Source: Thioalkalivibrio sp. ALE31
GTDB taxonomy: Bacteria; Pseudomonadota; Gammaproteobacteria; Ectothiorhodospirales; Ectothiorhodospiraceae
DNA: 64,000 nucleotides
Reading direction: 5' to 3'
Assembly (NCBI RefSeq): GCF_000377405.1
Contig: NZ_KB905023.1
Span: 124,001-188,000, forward strand
Below, piece by piece: positions 27,108 through 38,411 of the stretch (position 1 is its first letter; every line of letters begins with the position of its first letter). The notes beneath the pieces are model-generated. The model was given only the letters and a program-made list of their open reading frames with translations. It made no database searches and had not been told where the DNA came from. The translations under genes and the position numbers were made by a program.

Positions 27108-30100
27108 ATGCCGGTCACGCCCTTTCGCCCCGCGACCGATACCTGGTTCGGCGAGGCCTTCGGGCAGGCGACCGCGATCCAGTCGCGCGGCTGGCCCGCG
27201 ATCCGGGCCGGCCGCCACTGCCTGCTGATCGCCCCCACCGGCAGCGGCAAGACCCTCGCCGCCTTCCTCAGCGCCATTGATCGCCTGACCGGCGAGCCCG
27301 CCCCGGATGCCCGGCGCGGCTACTCGGTGCTGTACATCTCGCCGCTGAAGGCGCTGGCCACCGACATCGAACGCAACCTGCGCGCCCCGCTGACCGGGAT
27401 CGCGCAGACCGCCACGCGCTTGGGTGATGATGCCCCGCGCGAGCCGGTGGTACACATCCGCACCGGCGACACCCCGCAGGCCGAGCGCCGCGCCCAGGCG
27501 CGCGAACCCGGCGACATCCTGGTGACCACCCCCGAGTCGCTGTACCTGCTGCTGGGCTCGAAGGCCGCCGAGAACCTCGAGTCCATCCACACTGTGATCA
27601 TCGACGAGGTACATGCGCTGGCCGGCAACAAGCGCGGCGCGCATCTCGCCCTGTCGCTGGAACGCCTGGCCGAGCGCTGCGGCGAGGACCCGCAGCGCAT
27701 CGGGCTGTCCGCCACCGTGCACCCGGTGGAGGTCGCGCGCGGCTTCCTCGGCGGTGACCGCGAGGTGGAGGTGATCGACGCCGCCGAGCCCCCGCGTCTG
27801 GACCTGGAGATCCTCGCCCCCGAGGAGCCGCCCGCCGAGCACGCACCCGCCACCGTCGAGGCCACGGAGGCGCAAAGCCCCATCCCGTCCGGCTCCATCC
27901 TCGGCGCGGTGTACAGCCAGGGCACCGGGCAGCTCCCCACCGCTGGCGGCGACCGCGCCGCACGCCTGGAGCCGCGCCTGCTGGCCGCGATCCTCGAGCA
28001 CCGCTCCACCATCGTGTTTGTGAACAGCCGCGGGCTGTGCGAGCGACTGGTCCAGCGCATCAACGAGGCCTGGCGGGAGCAGCAGCCGGAGGATGCCGAA
28101 CCGGTGGAGGACCTGGTCGCCGCCCACCACGGCAGCGTCTCCCACGAGCGCCGCGCCGAGATCGAGGGCCGGCTGAAGACCGGGCGCCTGCGCGGCATCG
28201 TCGCGACCAGCTCGCTGGAGCTGGGCATCGACATGGGCGCGGTGGATCTGGTGATCATGGTCGAATCCCCCGGTGCGGTCGCGCGTGGCCTGCAGCGCGC
28301 CGGGCGTGCCGGGCACGGGGTGGGCCAGGTCTCGCGCTCGCTGCTGCTGCCACGCTTTCGCGGCGACCTGCTCGAATGCGCGGTGATCGGCGAGCGCATG
28401 CAGGCCGGCGCGCTGGAACCGATCCATGCCCCGCACAACCCGCTGGACGTGCTGGCCCAGCAGCTCGTCGCGATGGTCTGCGAACGCCCGCGCACGGTGG
28501 ACGAGCTGCACGCTCTGGTCCGCCGCGCCGCGCCCTGGCGCGAGCTGTCGCGGGCGCTGCTCGAGGCCACGCTGGACATGCTCTCCGGCCATTACCCCAG
28601 CACCGACTTCGCCGACCTGCGCCCCTGGCTCGCCTGGGACCGCGCCCGCGACGAACTGACCCCGCGCCGGGGGGCGGCACTGGCCGCGCGCCTGAACGCC
28701 GGGACCATCCCCGACCGCGGGCTGTACGGCGTGCATGTCGGCGAGGGCGGGCCGCGCATCGGCGAACTGGACGAGGAGATGGTGTTCGAGCTGAAGACCG
28801 GCGAGAACGTGACCCTGGGCGCCAGCACCTGGCATGTGGAGGCGATCACCCGCGACCGCGTGCTCGTCTCCCCCGCCCCCGGCGAGGTCGGCAAGCTGCC
28901 GTTCTGGCATGGCGATGGCCCCGGCCGCCCGATCCAGCTCGGCCAGGCCATCGGCGCCGCCACCGAGCGGCTGGCACGCATGGGCCGCGCCGAGCGCACG
29001 GCCTGGCTCAGGGAACACGCGCCACTGTCGGAGGCGGCGGTGGAGACCCTCTGCGACTACATCGACGAGCAGCGCGAGGCCACCGGGCAGCTGCCCTCGG
29101 ACCAGCGCATCGTGGTCGAACGCTTCCGCGACGAGGTCGGCGACTGGCGCGTCTGCATCCTGACCCCGTTCGGCGCGCGCGTACACGCCCCCTGGGCGCT
29201 GGCCCTGCAGGGCGCGCTGACCAGCCGCTCCGGCTTCGAGGTGCAGGTGATGTACACCGACGACGGCATCGTGCTGCGCCTGGCCGACAGCGAGGACCTG
29301 CCCGAGCTGGACGCCTTGTTCCCCGACCCGGAGGAGCTGGAGGAGGCGGTCACCCGCGAGCTGGGCCACTCCACCCTGTTCGCCAGCGCCTTTCGCGAGA
29401 ACGCGGCGCGCGCCCTGCTACTGGTGCGCAACCGCCCCGGCCAGCGCACCCCGCTGTGGGCACAGCGGCTGAAATCGCAGCAGCTGCTGGCCTCGGTGCG
29501 CGAGTACGCGAGCTTCCCGGTGGTGCTGGAGACCTACCGCCAGGTGCTGGCCGACGTGTTCGATCTGGACGCCCTGCGCCAGATCCTGCGCGGCGTGCAG
29601 GAACGCCGCATCCGCGTGCACGAGGTGGAGACACCGCAGGCCTCGCCGTTCGCCCGCAGCCTGGTGTTCGCCTATGTCGCGGCCTACATCTACGAGCAGG
29701 ACGCGCCGATGGCCGAGCGCAAGGCCCAGGCGCTGACGCTCGACCGCGGCATGCTGGCCGAACTGCTGGGCCAGGCCGAGCTGCGCGAGCTGATCGACCC
29801 CGAGGCCCTGGCCGAGCTGGAGGCCGAGCTGGCGCATGCCACCGAGGCGACCCGGGTGCCCGACGCCGACGCCCTGCACGACCTGCTGCGCCGGCGCGGG
29901 GACCTGACGCGGGACGAGGTCGCAGCCGCCTGCACCGAGGCGCCGGGACCGTGGCTGGAACAGCTCGCCCGCTCCCTGCGCGCGGTGGAGGTGCGCATCG
30001 CCGGCGAGCCGCGCTGGATCGCCGCCGAGGACGCCGCACTGTACCGCGATGCCCTCGGCGTGGTGCCTCCGCCCGGCCTGCCCGCCGGCTTCCTGGAACC

Positions 30101-31628
30101 GCCGCAGCGCCCGCTGGAACAGCTGCTGCGCCGCTACGCCCGCACCCACGGACCGTTCCGCAACGAGGACCTAGGCGCACGTTACGGCCTCGCGCCGGGC
30201 ACTCTGCTGCCGGCGCTCGAGAGCCTGGAGCGCGCCGGCGTGCTGCTGCGCGGCGAGATCCGCCCGCAGGGCACCGGCGAGGACTGGTGCGAACTGGACA
30301 TCCTGCGGCGACTGAAACGCCGCACCCTGGCGCGGCTGCGCGACGAGGCGGCCGCGGTCGATGCCCGTGCGCTGGGCCGCTTCCTGCCCGCCTGGCAAGG
30401 CCTGACCGAGCCCGGCCGCGGGGCCGGCGCCCTGCGCGACACGCTGACGCAACTGGAGGGCATCGCCCTGCCCTGGTCCGCCTGGACCGCCCACGTACTG
30501 CCGATGCGGGTGCGCGACTTCTCGCTGGACGCGCTGGACCGCATCACCGCCTCCGGCGAATTCGTCTGGGTGGGCAGCGGCGCGCTGGGCCAGCGCGACG
30601 GGCGCATCCGCTTCCTGCGCCGCGAACAGGCGATGGTGCTGCTGGAACCGGAGGCCGATGCCGCGGATGCCGAGGCCCACGACGACCCGCTGGCGCAGGC
30701 GATCCTGGAGACCCTGGACCGGCGCGGCGCCTGCTTCTACCTGGAGCTGGAACGCGCGGCCCGCAACGCACAGCCGGACGCCCGCCAGGACGCGATCGAG
30801 GCCGCGATCTGGGACCTGGTCTGGGCCGGGCAGATCACCAATGACACCTTTGCCCCGCTGCGCAGTCTGGGCCAGCGCAAGACGTCGGCGCCCGGCCGCC
30901 GGCGCTCGGGCCAGGGCCTGGCCGGCGGGCGCTGGTCGCGGGTGGCCGACCTGATCGATCCCGGCGTGTCGCTGACGGAGCGCGCCCCCGAACAGGCCGA
31001 GAACCTGCTGGCACGCTACGGCGTGGTCAGCCGCGAAATGGCCCGCGCCGAGGGCCTGCCGGGCGGCTTCGGGCGCGTGTATCCCGTCTACCGCGCGATG
31101 GAGGACGCCGGCAAGCTGCGCCGTGGGCACTTCGTCGAGGGCCTGACCGGCGCGCAGTTCGCCCGCGCCGGCGCAGTGGACCGCCTGCGCGCCCTGGAAC
31201 GCGCGGCCGACGACACCCCCGAACCGCAGTGGCTGGCAAGCGTCGACCCGGCCAGCCCCTGGGGCCAGCTCCTGCCCTGGCCGCAGCCGCCGGAAGCGGC
31301 CGAGGGCCGCCTGCGCCGCGTCGCCGGGGCACTGGTCGCGCTAGCCGGCGGCCAGCCGCTGCTGTACCTGGCCGCCTCCGGCCGCCAACTGTTCGTCTGG
31401 GAGACCATCCCCGGCATCGACACCGGCGAGGCCCACGCGGCACTCGTCACCGAGGCGATTCGTCAGCTCGCCAGCAGCGCCTGGCTGCCGAAGCGCCGCG
31501 GCGTGACCATCGAGAGCATCAACGGCGAACCGGCGCGCCAGTCCCCGTTCGCCGCCGCCCTGCGCGCCGGCGGCGCACTGGGCGAGGTGCGCGGCCTGCG
31601 CCTGGAGCCACCCGCCGGCCGCCGCTAA
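27108..31628 (+). CDS. lhr: Large ATP-dependent helicase Lhr
   Basis: A 1506-residue superfamily 2 helicase, the long bacterial Lhr form. The motor (about 1-450) has Walker A APTGSGKT (about 41-48), DEVH in IIDEVHAL (about 165-168), SAT, and motif VI QRAGRAGHG (about 393-401). A winged-helix and Lhr-core domain follow, then a long C-terminal extension of about 600 residues (Lhr-CTD) with repeated winged-helix-like segments. E. coli Lhr is 1538 residues and moves 3' to 5' on single-stranded DNA, with a role in DNA repair; its C-terminal domain has uracil-DNA glycosylase activity in some bacteria. The reading frame is intact throughout. The start MPVTPFRPATDTWF matches the family N-terminus. 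Confidence 0.92.
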   Translation: MPVTPFRPATDTWFGEAFGQATAIQSRGWPAIRAGRHCLLIAPTGSGKTLAAFLSAIDRLTGEPAPDARRGYSVLYISPLKALATDIERNLRAPLTGIAQTATRLGDDAPREPVVHIRTGDTPQAERRAQAREPGDILVTTPESLYLLLGSKAAENLESIHTVIIDEVHALAGNKRGAHLALSLERLAERCGEDPQRIGLSATVHPVEVARGFLGGDREVEVIDAAEPPRLDLEILAPEEPPAEHAPATVEATEAQSPIPSGSILGAVYSQGTGQLPTAGGDRAARLEPRLLAAILEHRSTIVFVNSRGLCERLVQRINEAWREQQPEDAEPVEDLVAAHHGSVSHERRAEIEGRLKTGRLRGIVATSSLELGIDMGAVDLVIMVESPGAVARGLQRAGRAGHGVGQVSRSLLLPRFRGDLLECAVIGERMQAGALEPIHAPHNPLDVLAQQLVAMVCERPRTVDELHALVRRAAPWRELSRALLEATLDMLSGHYPSTDFADLRPWLAWDRARDELTPRRGAALAARLNAGTIPDRGLYGVHVGEGGPRIGELDEEMVFELKTGENVTLGASTWHVEAITRDRVLVSPAPGEVGKLPFWHGDGPGRPIQLGQAIGAATERLARMGRAERTAWLREHAPLSEAAVETLCDYIDEQREATGQLPSDQRIVVERFRDEVGDWRVCILTPFGARVHAPWALALQGALTSRSGFEVQVMYTDDGIVLRLADSEDLPELDALFPDPEELEEAVTRELGHSTLFASAFRENAARALLLVRNRPGQRTPLWAQRLKSQQLLASVREYASFPVVLETYRQVLADVFDLDALRQILRGVQERRIRVHEVETPQASPFARSLVFAYVAAYIYEQDAPMAERKAQALTLDRGMLAELLGQAELRELIDPEALAELEAELAHATEATRVPDADALHDLLRRRGDLTRDEVAAACTEAPGPWLEQLARSLRAVEVRIAGEPRWIAAEDAALYRDALGVVPPPGLPAGFLEPPQRPLEQLLRRYARTHGPFRNEDLGARYGLAPGTLLPALESLERAGVLLRGEIRPQGTGEDWCELDILRRLKRRTLARLRDEAAAVDARALGRFLPAWQGLTEPGRGAGALRDTLTQLEGIALPWSAWTAHVLPMRVRDFSLDALDRITASGEFVWVGSGALGQRDGRIRFLRREQAMVLLEPEADAADAEAHDDPLAQAILETLDRRGACFYLELERAARNAQPDARQDAIEAAIWDLVWAGQITNDTFAPLRSLGQRKTSAPGRRRSGQGLAGGRWSRVADLIDPGVSLTERAPEQAENLLARYGVVSREMARAEGLPGGFGRVYPVYRAMEDAGKLRRGHFVEGLTGAQFARAGAVDRLRALERAADDTPEPQWLASVDPASPWGQLLPWPQPPEAAEGRLRRVAGALVALAGGQPLLYLAASGRQLFVWETIPGIDTGEAHAALVTEAIRQLASSAWLPKRRGVTIESINGEPARQSPFAAALRAGGALGEVRGLRLEPPAGRR

Positions 31629-31659
31629 CCCAACTTGCAGGGAAAGGGCCAGGAAGGGC

Positions 31660-31694
31660 TTTTCACCACAGAGCGCACAGAGGACACGGAGAAG
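31660..31694. repeat. CACAGAG...ACACGGAG dispersed repeat copy
   Basis: A copy of the repeat family with the core TTCACCACAGAGCGCACAGA continuing to GGACACGGAGAAG, just after lhr. The same family appears as three copies between 54826 and 55078. Confidence 0.7.
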
Positions 31695-31748
31695 TTTGGG
31701 TCTCGGTTAACAGGAAGATGAGAAGGCTGGAAGGAGAGCTTCGGGGGT

Positions 31749-31826
31749 GTGGCCGATTGGGCGGCATCCCGCCGCAGGGCGGCATTCGCACCCCCCCCAG
31801 CCGGTAGGAGCCTGCTCGCAGGCGAA
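31749..31826. repeat. REP-like fragments between lhr and hisC
   Basis: GGCCGATTGGG (31751-31761 region) recurs from the 14031-14061 repeat, and GGTAGGAGCCTGCTCGCAGG with a GCCTGC/GCAGGC hairpin lies at about 31803-31822. The gap separates the convergent lhr and hisC ends. No T-run follows either hairpin, so these are repeats rather than intrinsic terminators. Confidence 0.6.
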
Positions 31827-31859
31827 GCCCCTGCCCACGGTGGTGCGACCAGGAAGGTG

Positions 31860-32954
31860 TCAGGTGGAGAGGGCCTGCCCCAGCGCCGCCAGGAAGGCGT
31901 CGTTTTCGTCGGGGCGCCCGACCGTGACGCGCAGGCAGTCGGCGAGCAGGGGATGCGCGCGGCCGACGTCCTTGATCAGGATGCCGGCGTCGCGCAGGGC
32001 GGCGAAGGTCGCATGCCCGTGTCCCTCGCGCACCCGGAACAGGATGAAGTTCGCCTGGCTCGGAAAGACCTGTTCGACGCCCGTCGTGGCCGCCAGGCGC
32101 TCGCCCAGGCGGTCGCGCTGGTCGATGATCCCCCGCGCCTGGGCATCCAGTGCCTCGCGATGATCCAGGGCGAAGGCGACGGAGCGCTGGGTCAGGGTGT
32201 TGATGTTGTACGGCAGGCGCAGCCGGTCCAGCGCGTCGATCCAGGCCGGGGTGCCGGCCAGATAGCCGAGCCGCGCACCGGCCAGCCCCAGCTTGGACAC
32301 CGTGCGCATCACCAGCAGGCCGTCATCCACCCCGACCCGCGAGAGGAAGCTGTGCGCGGCGAACGGGGCGTAGGCCTCGTCGACCACGGTAACCCCCGGA
32401 TTCGCGTCGACGACCGCCTCCACCGTCGCGGCGTCGTCCAGCGTCCCGGTGGGGTTGTTGGGGTAGGCCAGAAACACCACGGCCGGGTTGTGCTCGGCCA
32501 TCGCCGCGCGCATCGCCGCGAGATCCAGGGTGAAGTCCGCGTTCAGGGGCACGCCAACGAACGGTACGCCCAGCGCCCGGGCCAGCACGCCGTACATCAC
32601 GAAGGTCGGTTCGGGCGCCAGCACCGGTCGACCAGACCCGGCGATCGCCGTGATCAGGATCTGGATTAGCTCGTCGGAGCCGTTGCCGAACATCAGCCCG
32701 GCGGCCTCGGGCACGCCGTGGGCGGCGCGCACCTGCCCGGCCAGGCCCAGCGCCTGGGCATCCGGGTAGCGATTCAGTTGCGGGTCGCGCAGGGCCTCCA
32801 GCCAGGCGTCTTCCAGCGCGCCGGGCCAGGGGTGCGGGTTCTCCATCGCGTCCAGCTTGATCAGGCCGGTTGCGTCGGCCACCTGATAGGCCGGCTGCGC
32901 CAAGACCTCCGGGCGCATCAGGGCGTCCGGGGTTCGTGTCGAGCGTGCGGTCAT
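31860..32954 (-). CDS. hisC: Histidinol-phosphate aminotransferase
   Basis: A PLP-dependent class II aminotransferase (364 residues) that converts imidazole-acetol phosphate to histidinol phosphate with glutamate, in histidine synthesis. The N-terminal [11 protein letters not shown] and [12 protein letters not shown] segments, the [11 protein letters not shown] loop, DEAYAPF (Asp to the PLP nitrogen) and the PLP lysine in [15 protein letters not shown] (about residue 218) are all present. Its ATG overlaps the hisD stop (ATGA). It is the last gene in the murA-hisG-aroG-hisD-hisC run. Confidence 0.93.
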   Translation of the reverse strand: MTARSTRTPDALMRPEVLAQPAYQVADATGLIKLDAMENPHPWPGALEDAWLEALRDPQLNRYPDAQALGLAGQVRAAHGVPEAAGLMFGNGSDELIQILITAIAGSGRPVLAPEPTFVMYGVLARALGVPFVGVPLNADFTLDLAAMRAAMAEHNPAVVFLAYPNNPTGTLDDAATVEAVVDANPGVTVVDEAYAPFAAHSFLSRVGVDDGLLVMRTVSKLGLAGARLGYLAGTPAWIDALDRLRLPYNINTLTQRSVAFALDHREALDAQARGIIDQRDRLGERLAATTGVEQVFPSQANFILFRVREGHGHATFAALRDAGILIKDVGRAHPLLADCLRVTVGRPDENDAFLAALGQALST

Positions 32955-34252
32955 CGACTGCGCAGTTCGGCGGAACGCGCGTGCGCGGTCAGGCCCTCGC
33001 CGTGCGCCAGCGCGGCGGCGGTCGTGCCGAGCTTCGCCGCGCCCGCGGCCGAGCAGTGGATGATGCTCGAGCGCTTCTGGAAGTCGTAGACACCCAGCGG
33101 CGAGGAGAAGCGCGCGGTACGCGAGGTCGGCAACACGTGGTTGGGCCCGGCGCAGTAGTCGCCCAGGGCCTCGGAGGTGTAGCGGCCCATGAAGATCGCG
33201 CCGGCGTGACGCAGGCCGGCGTCCAGCATCGCCTGCGGATCGGCCACGGACAGCTCCAGGTGTTCCGGGGCGATGCGGTTGGCAACGGCAACGGCCTCGG
33301 CCGAGTCGCGTACCTTCACCAGCGCCCCGCGCTTGTCGAGGCTGGTGCGGATGATCTCGGCGCGCGGCATCTCGGCCAGCAGGCGGTCCATGGCCTCGGC
33401 GACGCGGTCGAGGAAGGCCGCGTCCCAGGACAGCAGGATGGACTGGGCCTGTTCGTCATGCTCGGCCTGCGAGAACAGGTCGGCCGCGATCCAGTCCGGG
33501 TCGGTCTCGCCGTCGCAGACCACCAGGATCTCCGACGGGCCGGCGATCATGTCGATGCCGACCGTGCCGAACACCTCGCGCTTGGCCGCGGCCACGAAGA
33601 TGTTGCCGGGGCCGACGATCTTGTCCACCGCCGGGATGGTATCGGTGCCATAGGCCAGGGCCGCCACCGCCTGGGCGCCGCCCACGGTGAACACGCGGTC
33701 CACCCCGGCCACGGCGGCCGCGGCCAGCACCAGATCATTCAGTTCGCCGCCCGGGGCGGGCACGACCATCACCAGCAGCTCGACGCCGGCGACCTTCGCC
33801 GGGACCGCGTTCATCAGCACGGAGGACGGGTAGGCCGCCTTGCCACCGGGCACATACAGGCCGACGGAATCCAGCGCGGTCACGCGCTGACCGAGGACCG
33901 TGCCGTCTTCGTCGGTGAAGTCCCAGTCCTGCATCTTCTGGTGTTCGGCGTACTGGCGGATGCGCGCGGCGGCGGTCTCCAATGCCGCGCGCTGCTCCGG
34001 CGGGATGGATTCCAGCGCGGCCTGCAGGCGCTCGTGCGGGATCTCCAGGTCCGCGACCGCAGGGCGATCGAGGCGATCGAATTTGGCGGTGTAGCGCAGC
34101 ACGGCCGCATCGCCCTCGGCGCGCACGGCCCCCAGGATCTCGTCCACCGCATCGCGTACGCCGGTGTCGGCAACGGACTCCCAGGACAGCAGGTGCTCCA
34201 GGGCCTGGTCGAAGTCGGGCTGCTGGGTATCGAGTCGGGCAATGGAGGGCAT
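32951..34252 (-). CDS. hisD: Histidinol dehydrogenase
   Basis: A zinc- and NAD-dependent enzyme (433 residues) that oxidises L-histidinol to L-histidine in two steps. The chain is full length and contains [52 protein letters not shown], the zinc-ligand region [14 protein letters not shown] (Gln and His) and [27 protein letters not shown] near the C-terminus, which is the HisD signature. Thirty-seven bases separate it from the DAHP synthase upstream. It overlaps hisC. Confidence 0.95.
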   Translation of the reverse strand: MPSIARLDTQQPDFDQALEHLLSWESVADTGVRDAVDEILGAVRAEGDAAVLRYTAKFDRLDRPAVADLEIPHERLQAALESIPPEQRAALETAAARIRQYAEHQKMQDWDFTDEDGTVLGQRVTALDSVGLYVPGGKAAYPSSVLMNAVPAKVAGVELLVMVVPAPGGELNDLVLAAAAVAGVDRVFTVGGAQAVAALAYGTDTIPAVDKIVGPGNIFVAAAKREVFGTVGIDMIAGPSEILVVCDGETDPDWIAADLFSQAEHDEQAQSILLSWDAAFLDRVAEAMDRLLAEMPRAEIIRTSLDKRGALVKVRDSAEAVAVANRIAPEHLELSVADPQAMLDAGLRHAGAIFMGRYTSEALGDYCAGPNHVLPTSRTARFSSPLGVYDFQKRSSIIHCSAAGAAKLGTTAAALAHGEGLTAHARSAELRSR

Positions 34253-34289
34253 GGCGTATTCCTCGGTTCAGACGGGCACGGACGTCTTG

Positions 34290-35357
34290 TCAGGCAGGCA
34301 CGGGCGTCTTGCGGCGGGCCCGCACGGCCTCGGCCAGCAGGCGCAGGGTGGCCTCGCTGTCGTCCCAGCCCATGCAGGCATCGGTAATGCTCTGGCCATA
34401 TTTCAGCGGCTTGCCGGGCAGGATGTCCTGGCGGCCGCCGGTCAGGTGGCTCTCCAGCATCACACCCATGATGCGTCGGTCACCGCCGGCGATCTGTTCG
34501 CCCAGCACCCGTGCCACCTCGACCTGCTGTTGCGGGTCCTTGCGGCTGTTCGCGTGGCTGCAGTCGACCATCACCATCTCCGGAAGCTCGGCCATGCGCA
34601 GCTCCTTGCAGGCCTGTTCGATGCTCGCGGCATCGTAGTTCGGCTGCTTGCCGCCGCGCAGGATGATGTGACAGTCGTCGTTGCCGGTGGTGGAGAAGAT
34701 TGCCGAGCGCCCGGCCTTGGTCACCGACAGGAAGTGGTGCGGGCGCGAGGCTGAGCGGATCGCGTCGATCGCCACCCGCAGGCTGCCGTCGGTGGAGTTC
34801 TTGAAGCCCACCGGGCAGGACAGGCCGGAGGCCAGTTCGCGGTGCACCTGGCTCTCGGTGGTGCGTGCGCCGATCGCGCCCCAGGCGACCAGGTCCGCGA
34901 TGTACTGCGGGCTGATCAGGTCGAGGTATTCGGTAGCCGCCGGCATGCCCTTGACCGCCAGATCGCGCAGCAGCCCGCGCGCCACGCGCAGGCCCTTGTT
35001 GATGTGGAAGCTGCCGTCCAGGTCCGGGTCGTTGATCAGGCCCTTCCAGCCGACCGTGGTGCGCGGTTTCTCGAAATACACCCGCATCACGATGTGCAGG
35101 GCATCGGAGAGTTCCTCGCGCAGGGTCTTCAGGTGATCGGCATAGTCCAGCGCGGCATCCACGTCGTGGATCGAGCAGGGGCCGACGATCACCTGCAGGC
35201 GATCGTCCTCGCCGTGCAGGATGCGGTGGCAGGCCTGGCGTGCCTCGAACACGGTGTCGGCGGCCGCATCGGTGATCGGCAGCTCCTCGCGGACGGTGTC
35301 CGGGGCGGACACCTCCTGGATTTCGCGGATTCGGAGGTCGTCGGTATCGGCGGTCAT
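34290..35357 (-). CDS. aroG: DAHP synthase, class I (AroFGH type)
   Basis: 3-deoxy-7-phosphoheptulonate synthase (355 residues), the first step of the shikimate pathway: phosphoenolpyruvate plus erythrose 4-phosphate to DAHP. Family I-alpha features are clear: DDLRIREIQEV opening, VIVGPCSIHD (metal Cys, about 63), RVYFEKPRTTVGWKGL, KNSTDGS, the HIILRGGKQPNYD stretch and MVDCSHANSRKDP. Which amino acid inhibits it cannot be decided reliably, so the symbol is nominal. The gene lies between hisG (11-base gap) and hisD (37-base gap) in the same direction, an unusual guest in a histidine operon. Confidence 0.9.
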   Translation of the reverse strand: MTADTDDLRIREIQEVSAPDTVREELPITDAAADTVFEARQACHRILHGEDDRLQVIVGPCSIHDVDAALDYADHLKTLREELSDALHIVMRVYFEKPRTTVGWKGLINDPDLDGSFHINKGLRVARGLLRDLAVKGMPAATEYLDLISPQYIADLVAWGAIGARTTESQVHRELASGLSCPVGFKNSTDGSLRVAIDAIRSASRPHHFLSVTKAGRSAIFSTTGNDDCHIILRGGKQPNYDAASIEQACKELRMAELPEMVMVDCSHANSRKDPQQQVEVARVLGEQIAGGDRRIMGVMLESHLTGGRQDILPGKPLKYGQSITDACMGWDDSEATLRLLAEAVRARRKTPVPA

Positions 35358-35368
35358 GGTGTTCTCGG

Positions 35369-36019
35369 TTACGTCGTCGCGGGCGTGACGGCCTCCCGCA
35401 GGCCCTCGATGAGATTTTGAATGGTTCTATGTCGCATCTTCATGGCTGCCTGGTTCACGATCAACCGGGAACTGATAGGGGTAATCAGTTCCAGCGGCTC
35501 CAGGCCATTGGCCTTGAGGGTGTTCCCGGTATCGACCAGGTCCACGATGTAGTCGGCCAGACCGACCAGCGGCGCCAGTTCCATCGAGCCGTAGAGCTTG
35601 ATGATCTCGACCTGACGGCCCTGCTGGGCAAAATAGTTCTGCGTGATGTTCACGAACTTGGTGGCGATGCGCAGGCGCTGCTGCGGGTCCGGCTGCTGGC
35701 CCGGGCGCCCGGCCAGCATCAGGCGACACTGGGCGATGTGCAGGTCCAGCGGCTCGTACAGCCCCGCGGCCCCGTGCTCCATCAGGACGTCCTTGCCGGC
35801 CACGCCAATGGATGCCGCGCCGTGCTGCACATAGGTAGGCACGTCGGTCGCGCGCACCACCACGATCTTCACGTCCTCGCGGTTGGTGTCGAGGATCAGC
35901 TTGCGCGTCTTGTCCGGATCCTCCAGCAGTTCAATCCCGGCGCTGGCCAGCAGCGGCAGGGTGTCCTTGAGGATGCGGCCCTTGGACAGGGCGATGGTCA
36001 GGGCGTTGGGATCCATCAT
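35369..36019 (-). CDS. hisG: ATP phosphoribosyltransferase, short form
   Basis: The first enzyme of histidine synthesis, joining ATP and PRPP. At 216 residues it is the short (HisG-S) form, which lacks the C-terminal regulatory domain and needs HisZ for activity and feedback control; hisZ is not in this window. Core motifs: [44 protein letters not shown], and the PRPP-binding [18 protein letters not shown]. Two adjacent ATG codons are possible starts. It lies 37 bases after murA. Confidence 0.94.
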   Translation of the reverse strand: MMDPNALTIALSKGRILKDTLPLLASAGIELLEDPDKTRKLILDTNREDVKIVVVRATDVPTYVQHGAASIGVAGKDVLMEHGAAGLYEPLDLHIAQCRLMLAGRPGQQPDPQQRLRIATKFVNITQNYFAQQGRQVEIIKLYGSMELAPLVGLADYIVDLVDTGNTLKANGLEPLELITPISSRLIVNQAAMKMRHRTIQNLIEGLREAVTPATT

Positions 36020-36056
36020 GGGTCAGGCGTTCGTCCGGTTCCGTGTGAGTCGCGTA

Positions 36057-37406
<1,350 letters not shown>

Positions 37407-37724
37407 TCAGGCCACGGATCGGGCCGCGGAGTCGGTGATGATCGCCTCCAGGTCATACAGCCCCAGCAGCGGCCGAAGCCCGTCCGGCAGGGGTTCGAAG
37501 ACCAGCGTGCGGCCCTGCTCCCGCGCCCGGCGCCAGAGGATGACGAGGAAGGCCACGCCGGCGCTGTCGATGCGTCCGGCCCGGGACAGGTCCACCCGTG
37601 CATGCTCCGGCAGGTGCGCCATCAGCCCGCGCGCCCGGGCCTCCAGCCCGGAGACGGTGGCGAAGGTCAGCGGCCCGCTGACGACCAGGCCACCGTCATC
37701 GGCCCGGATCTGTGCATCGCTCAC
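37407..37724 (-). CDS. mlaB: STAS-domain protein MlaB
   Basis: A 105-residue cytoplasmic STAS-domain protein that binds the MlaF ATPase and is needed for the Mla phospholipid transporter. The fold is covered by GGLVVSGPLTFATVSGLEA, RVDLSRAGRIDSAGVAFLVILWRRAR (with the conserved DSAG loop) and the final helix. The GTG start overlaps the mlaC stop (GTGA). It ends the mlaFEDCB run. Confidence 0.9.
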   Translation of the reverse strand: MSDAQIRADDGGLVVSGPLTFATVSGLEARARGLMAHLPEHARVDLSRAGRIDSAGVAFLVILWRRAREQGRTLVFEPLPDGLRPLLGLYDLEAIITDSAARSVA

Positions 37725-38386
37725 GGGTTGCCGGCCCCGTTGTCCTGGATGGCATCGCCCACCGCGTCCTCGACCAGGCTCTCGTCCCCGTCTTCCAGGC
37801 GTTCGATCAGGGCGTCCAGACCGTCGCGGTTGATCTCCTCGTTGAAGCGGGTGCGGAAGTTGCCCACGAAGCTGAGCCCCTCGGCCTCGACATCGAAGAC
37901 CTTCCATTCGCCGTTCACCGGGCGCAGCCGGTAGTTCACCTGGATGTTCGACTGGCCGGATCCCATCACCACCTCGGTGGCCACCACCGCCATGCGTTCG
38001 TCCTGGCGCGAGCGGCGCTCGATCACGCGCACATCCTTGTCCAGATGGTCGGCCAGCTGCACCCCGTAGGCCTGCAGCAGCGTGTTCTTGAAGGCCTCGG
38101 TAAACCGGCTTTGCTGCTCGCTGCTGGCATCCCGCCAGTGGCGCGCCAGGACCAGCCGGGCCATGCCGTTGACGTCCACGCCCGGCAGGATCTTGTCCTC
38201 GATGACACCGATCACGAAGTCCGGATCCTCCTGCGCACGCGACTCGTTGGCGCGCAGCTCCTCGTACACCGCGTCGATGGACTGCTGGATGATCTCGGCG
38301 GGATTGTCGGCCTGGGCCGGCGCCGCCAGCAGCAGGACCATCAGCCCCAGCGGCAGGCTCCACATATAGTCACGCAACCGTGTCAT
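37721..38386 (-). CDS. mlaC: Periplasmic phospholipid carrier MlaC
   Basis: MlaC ferries phospholipids between the outer-membrane MlaA complex and the inner-membrane MlaFEDB transporter. The 221-residue precursor starts at the ATG with GGAGC upstream and has a signal peptide ending APAQA. The mature protein has the Tox-REase-like MlaC fold: IIQQSIDAVYEEL, LPGVDVNGMARLVLARHWRDASSEQQSRFTEAFKNTLLQAYG and VEAEGLSFVGNFRTRFNEEINRDGLDALIERL. An alternative GTG 33 bases upstream overlaps the mlaD stop but has no strong site. Confidence 0.92.
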   Translation of the reverse strand: MTRLRDYMWSLPLGLMVLLLAAPAQADNPAEIIQQSIDAVYEELRANESRAQEDPDFVIGVIEDKILPGVDVNGMARLVLARHWRDASSEQQSRFTEAFKNTLLQAYGVQLADHLDKDVRVIERRSRQDERMAVVATEVVMGSGQSNIQVNYRLRPVNGEWKVFDVEAEGLSFVGNFRTRFNEEINRDGLDALIERLEDGDESLVEDAVGDAIQDNGAGNP

Positions 38387-38411
38387 GTCTCTTGCTCCGG
38401 GTTTGGGCGAA

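Noticed and set aside
26742-29369. 875-codon minus-strand open frame
   Set aside because: Antisense to lhr and the small Cys gene; low-complexity residues typical of GC-rich shadow frames, no recognisable domain.
28037-30844. Large second plus-strand frame inside lhr
   Set aside because: Pro/Arg/Ala-rich shadow in another frame of an intact helicase gene.
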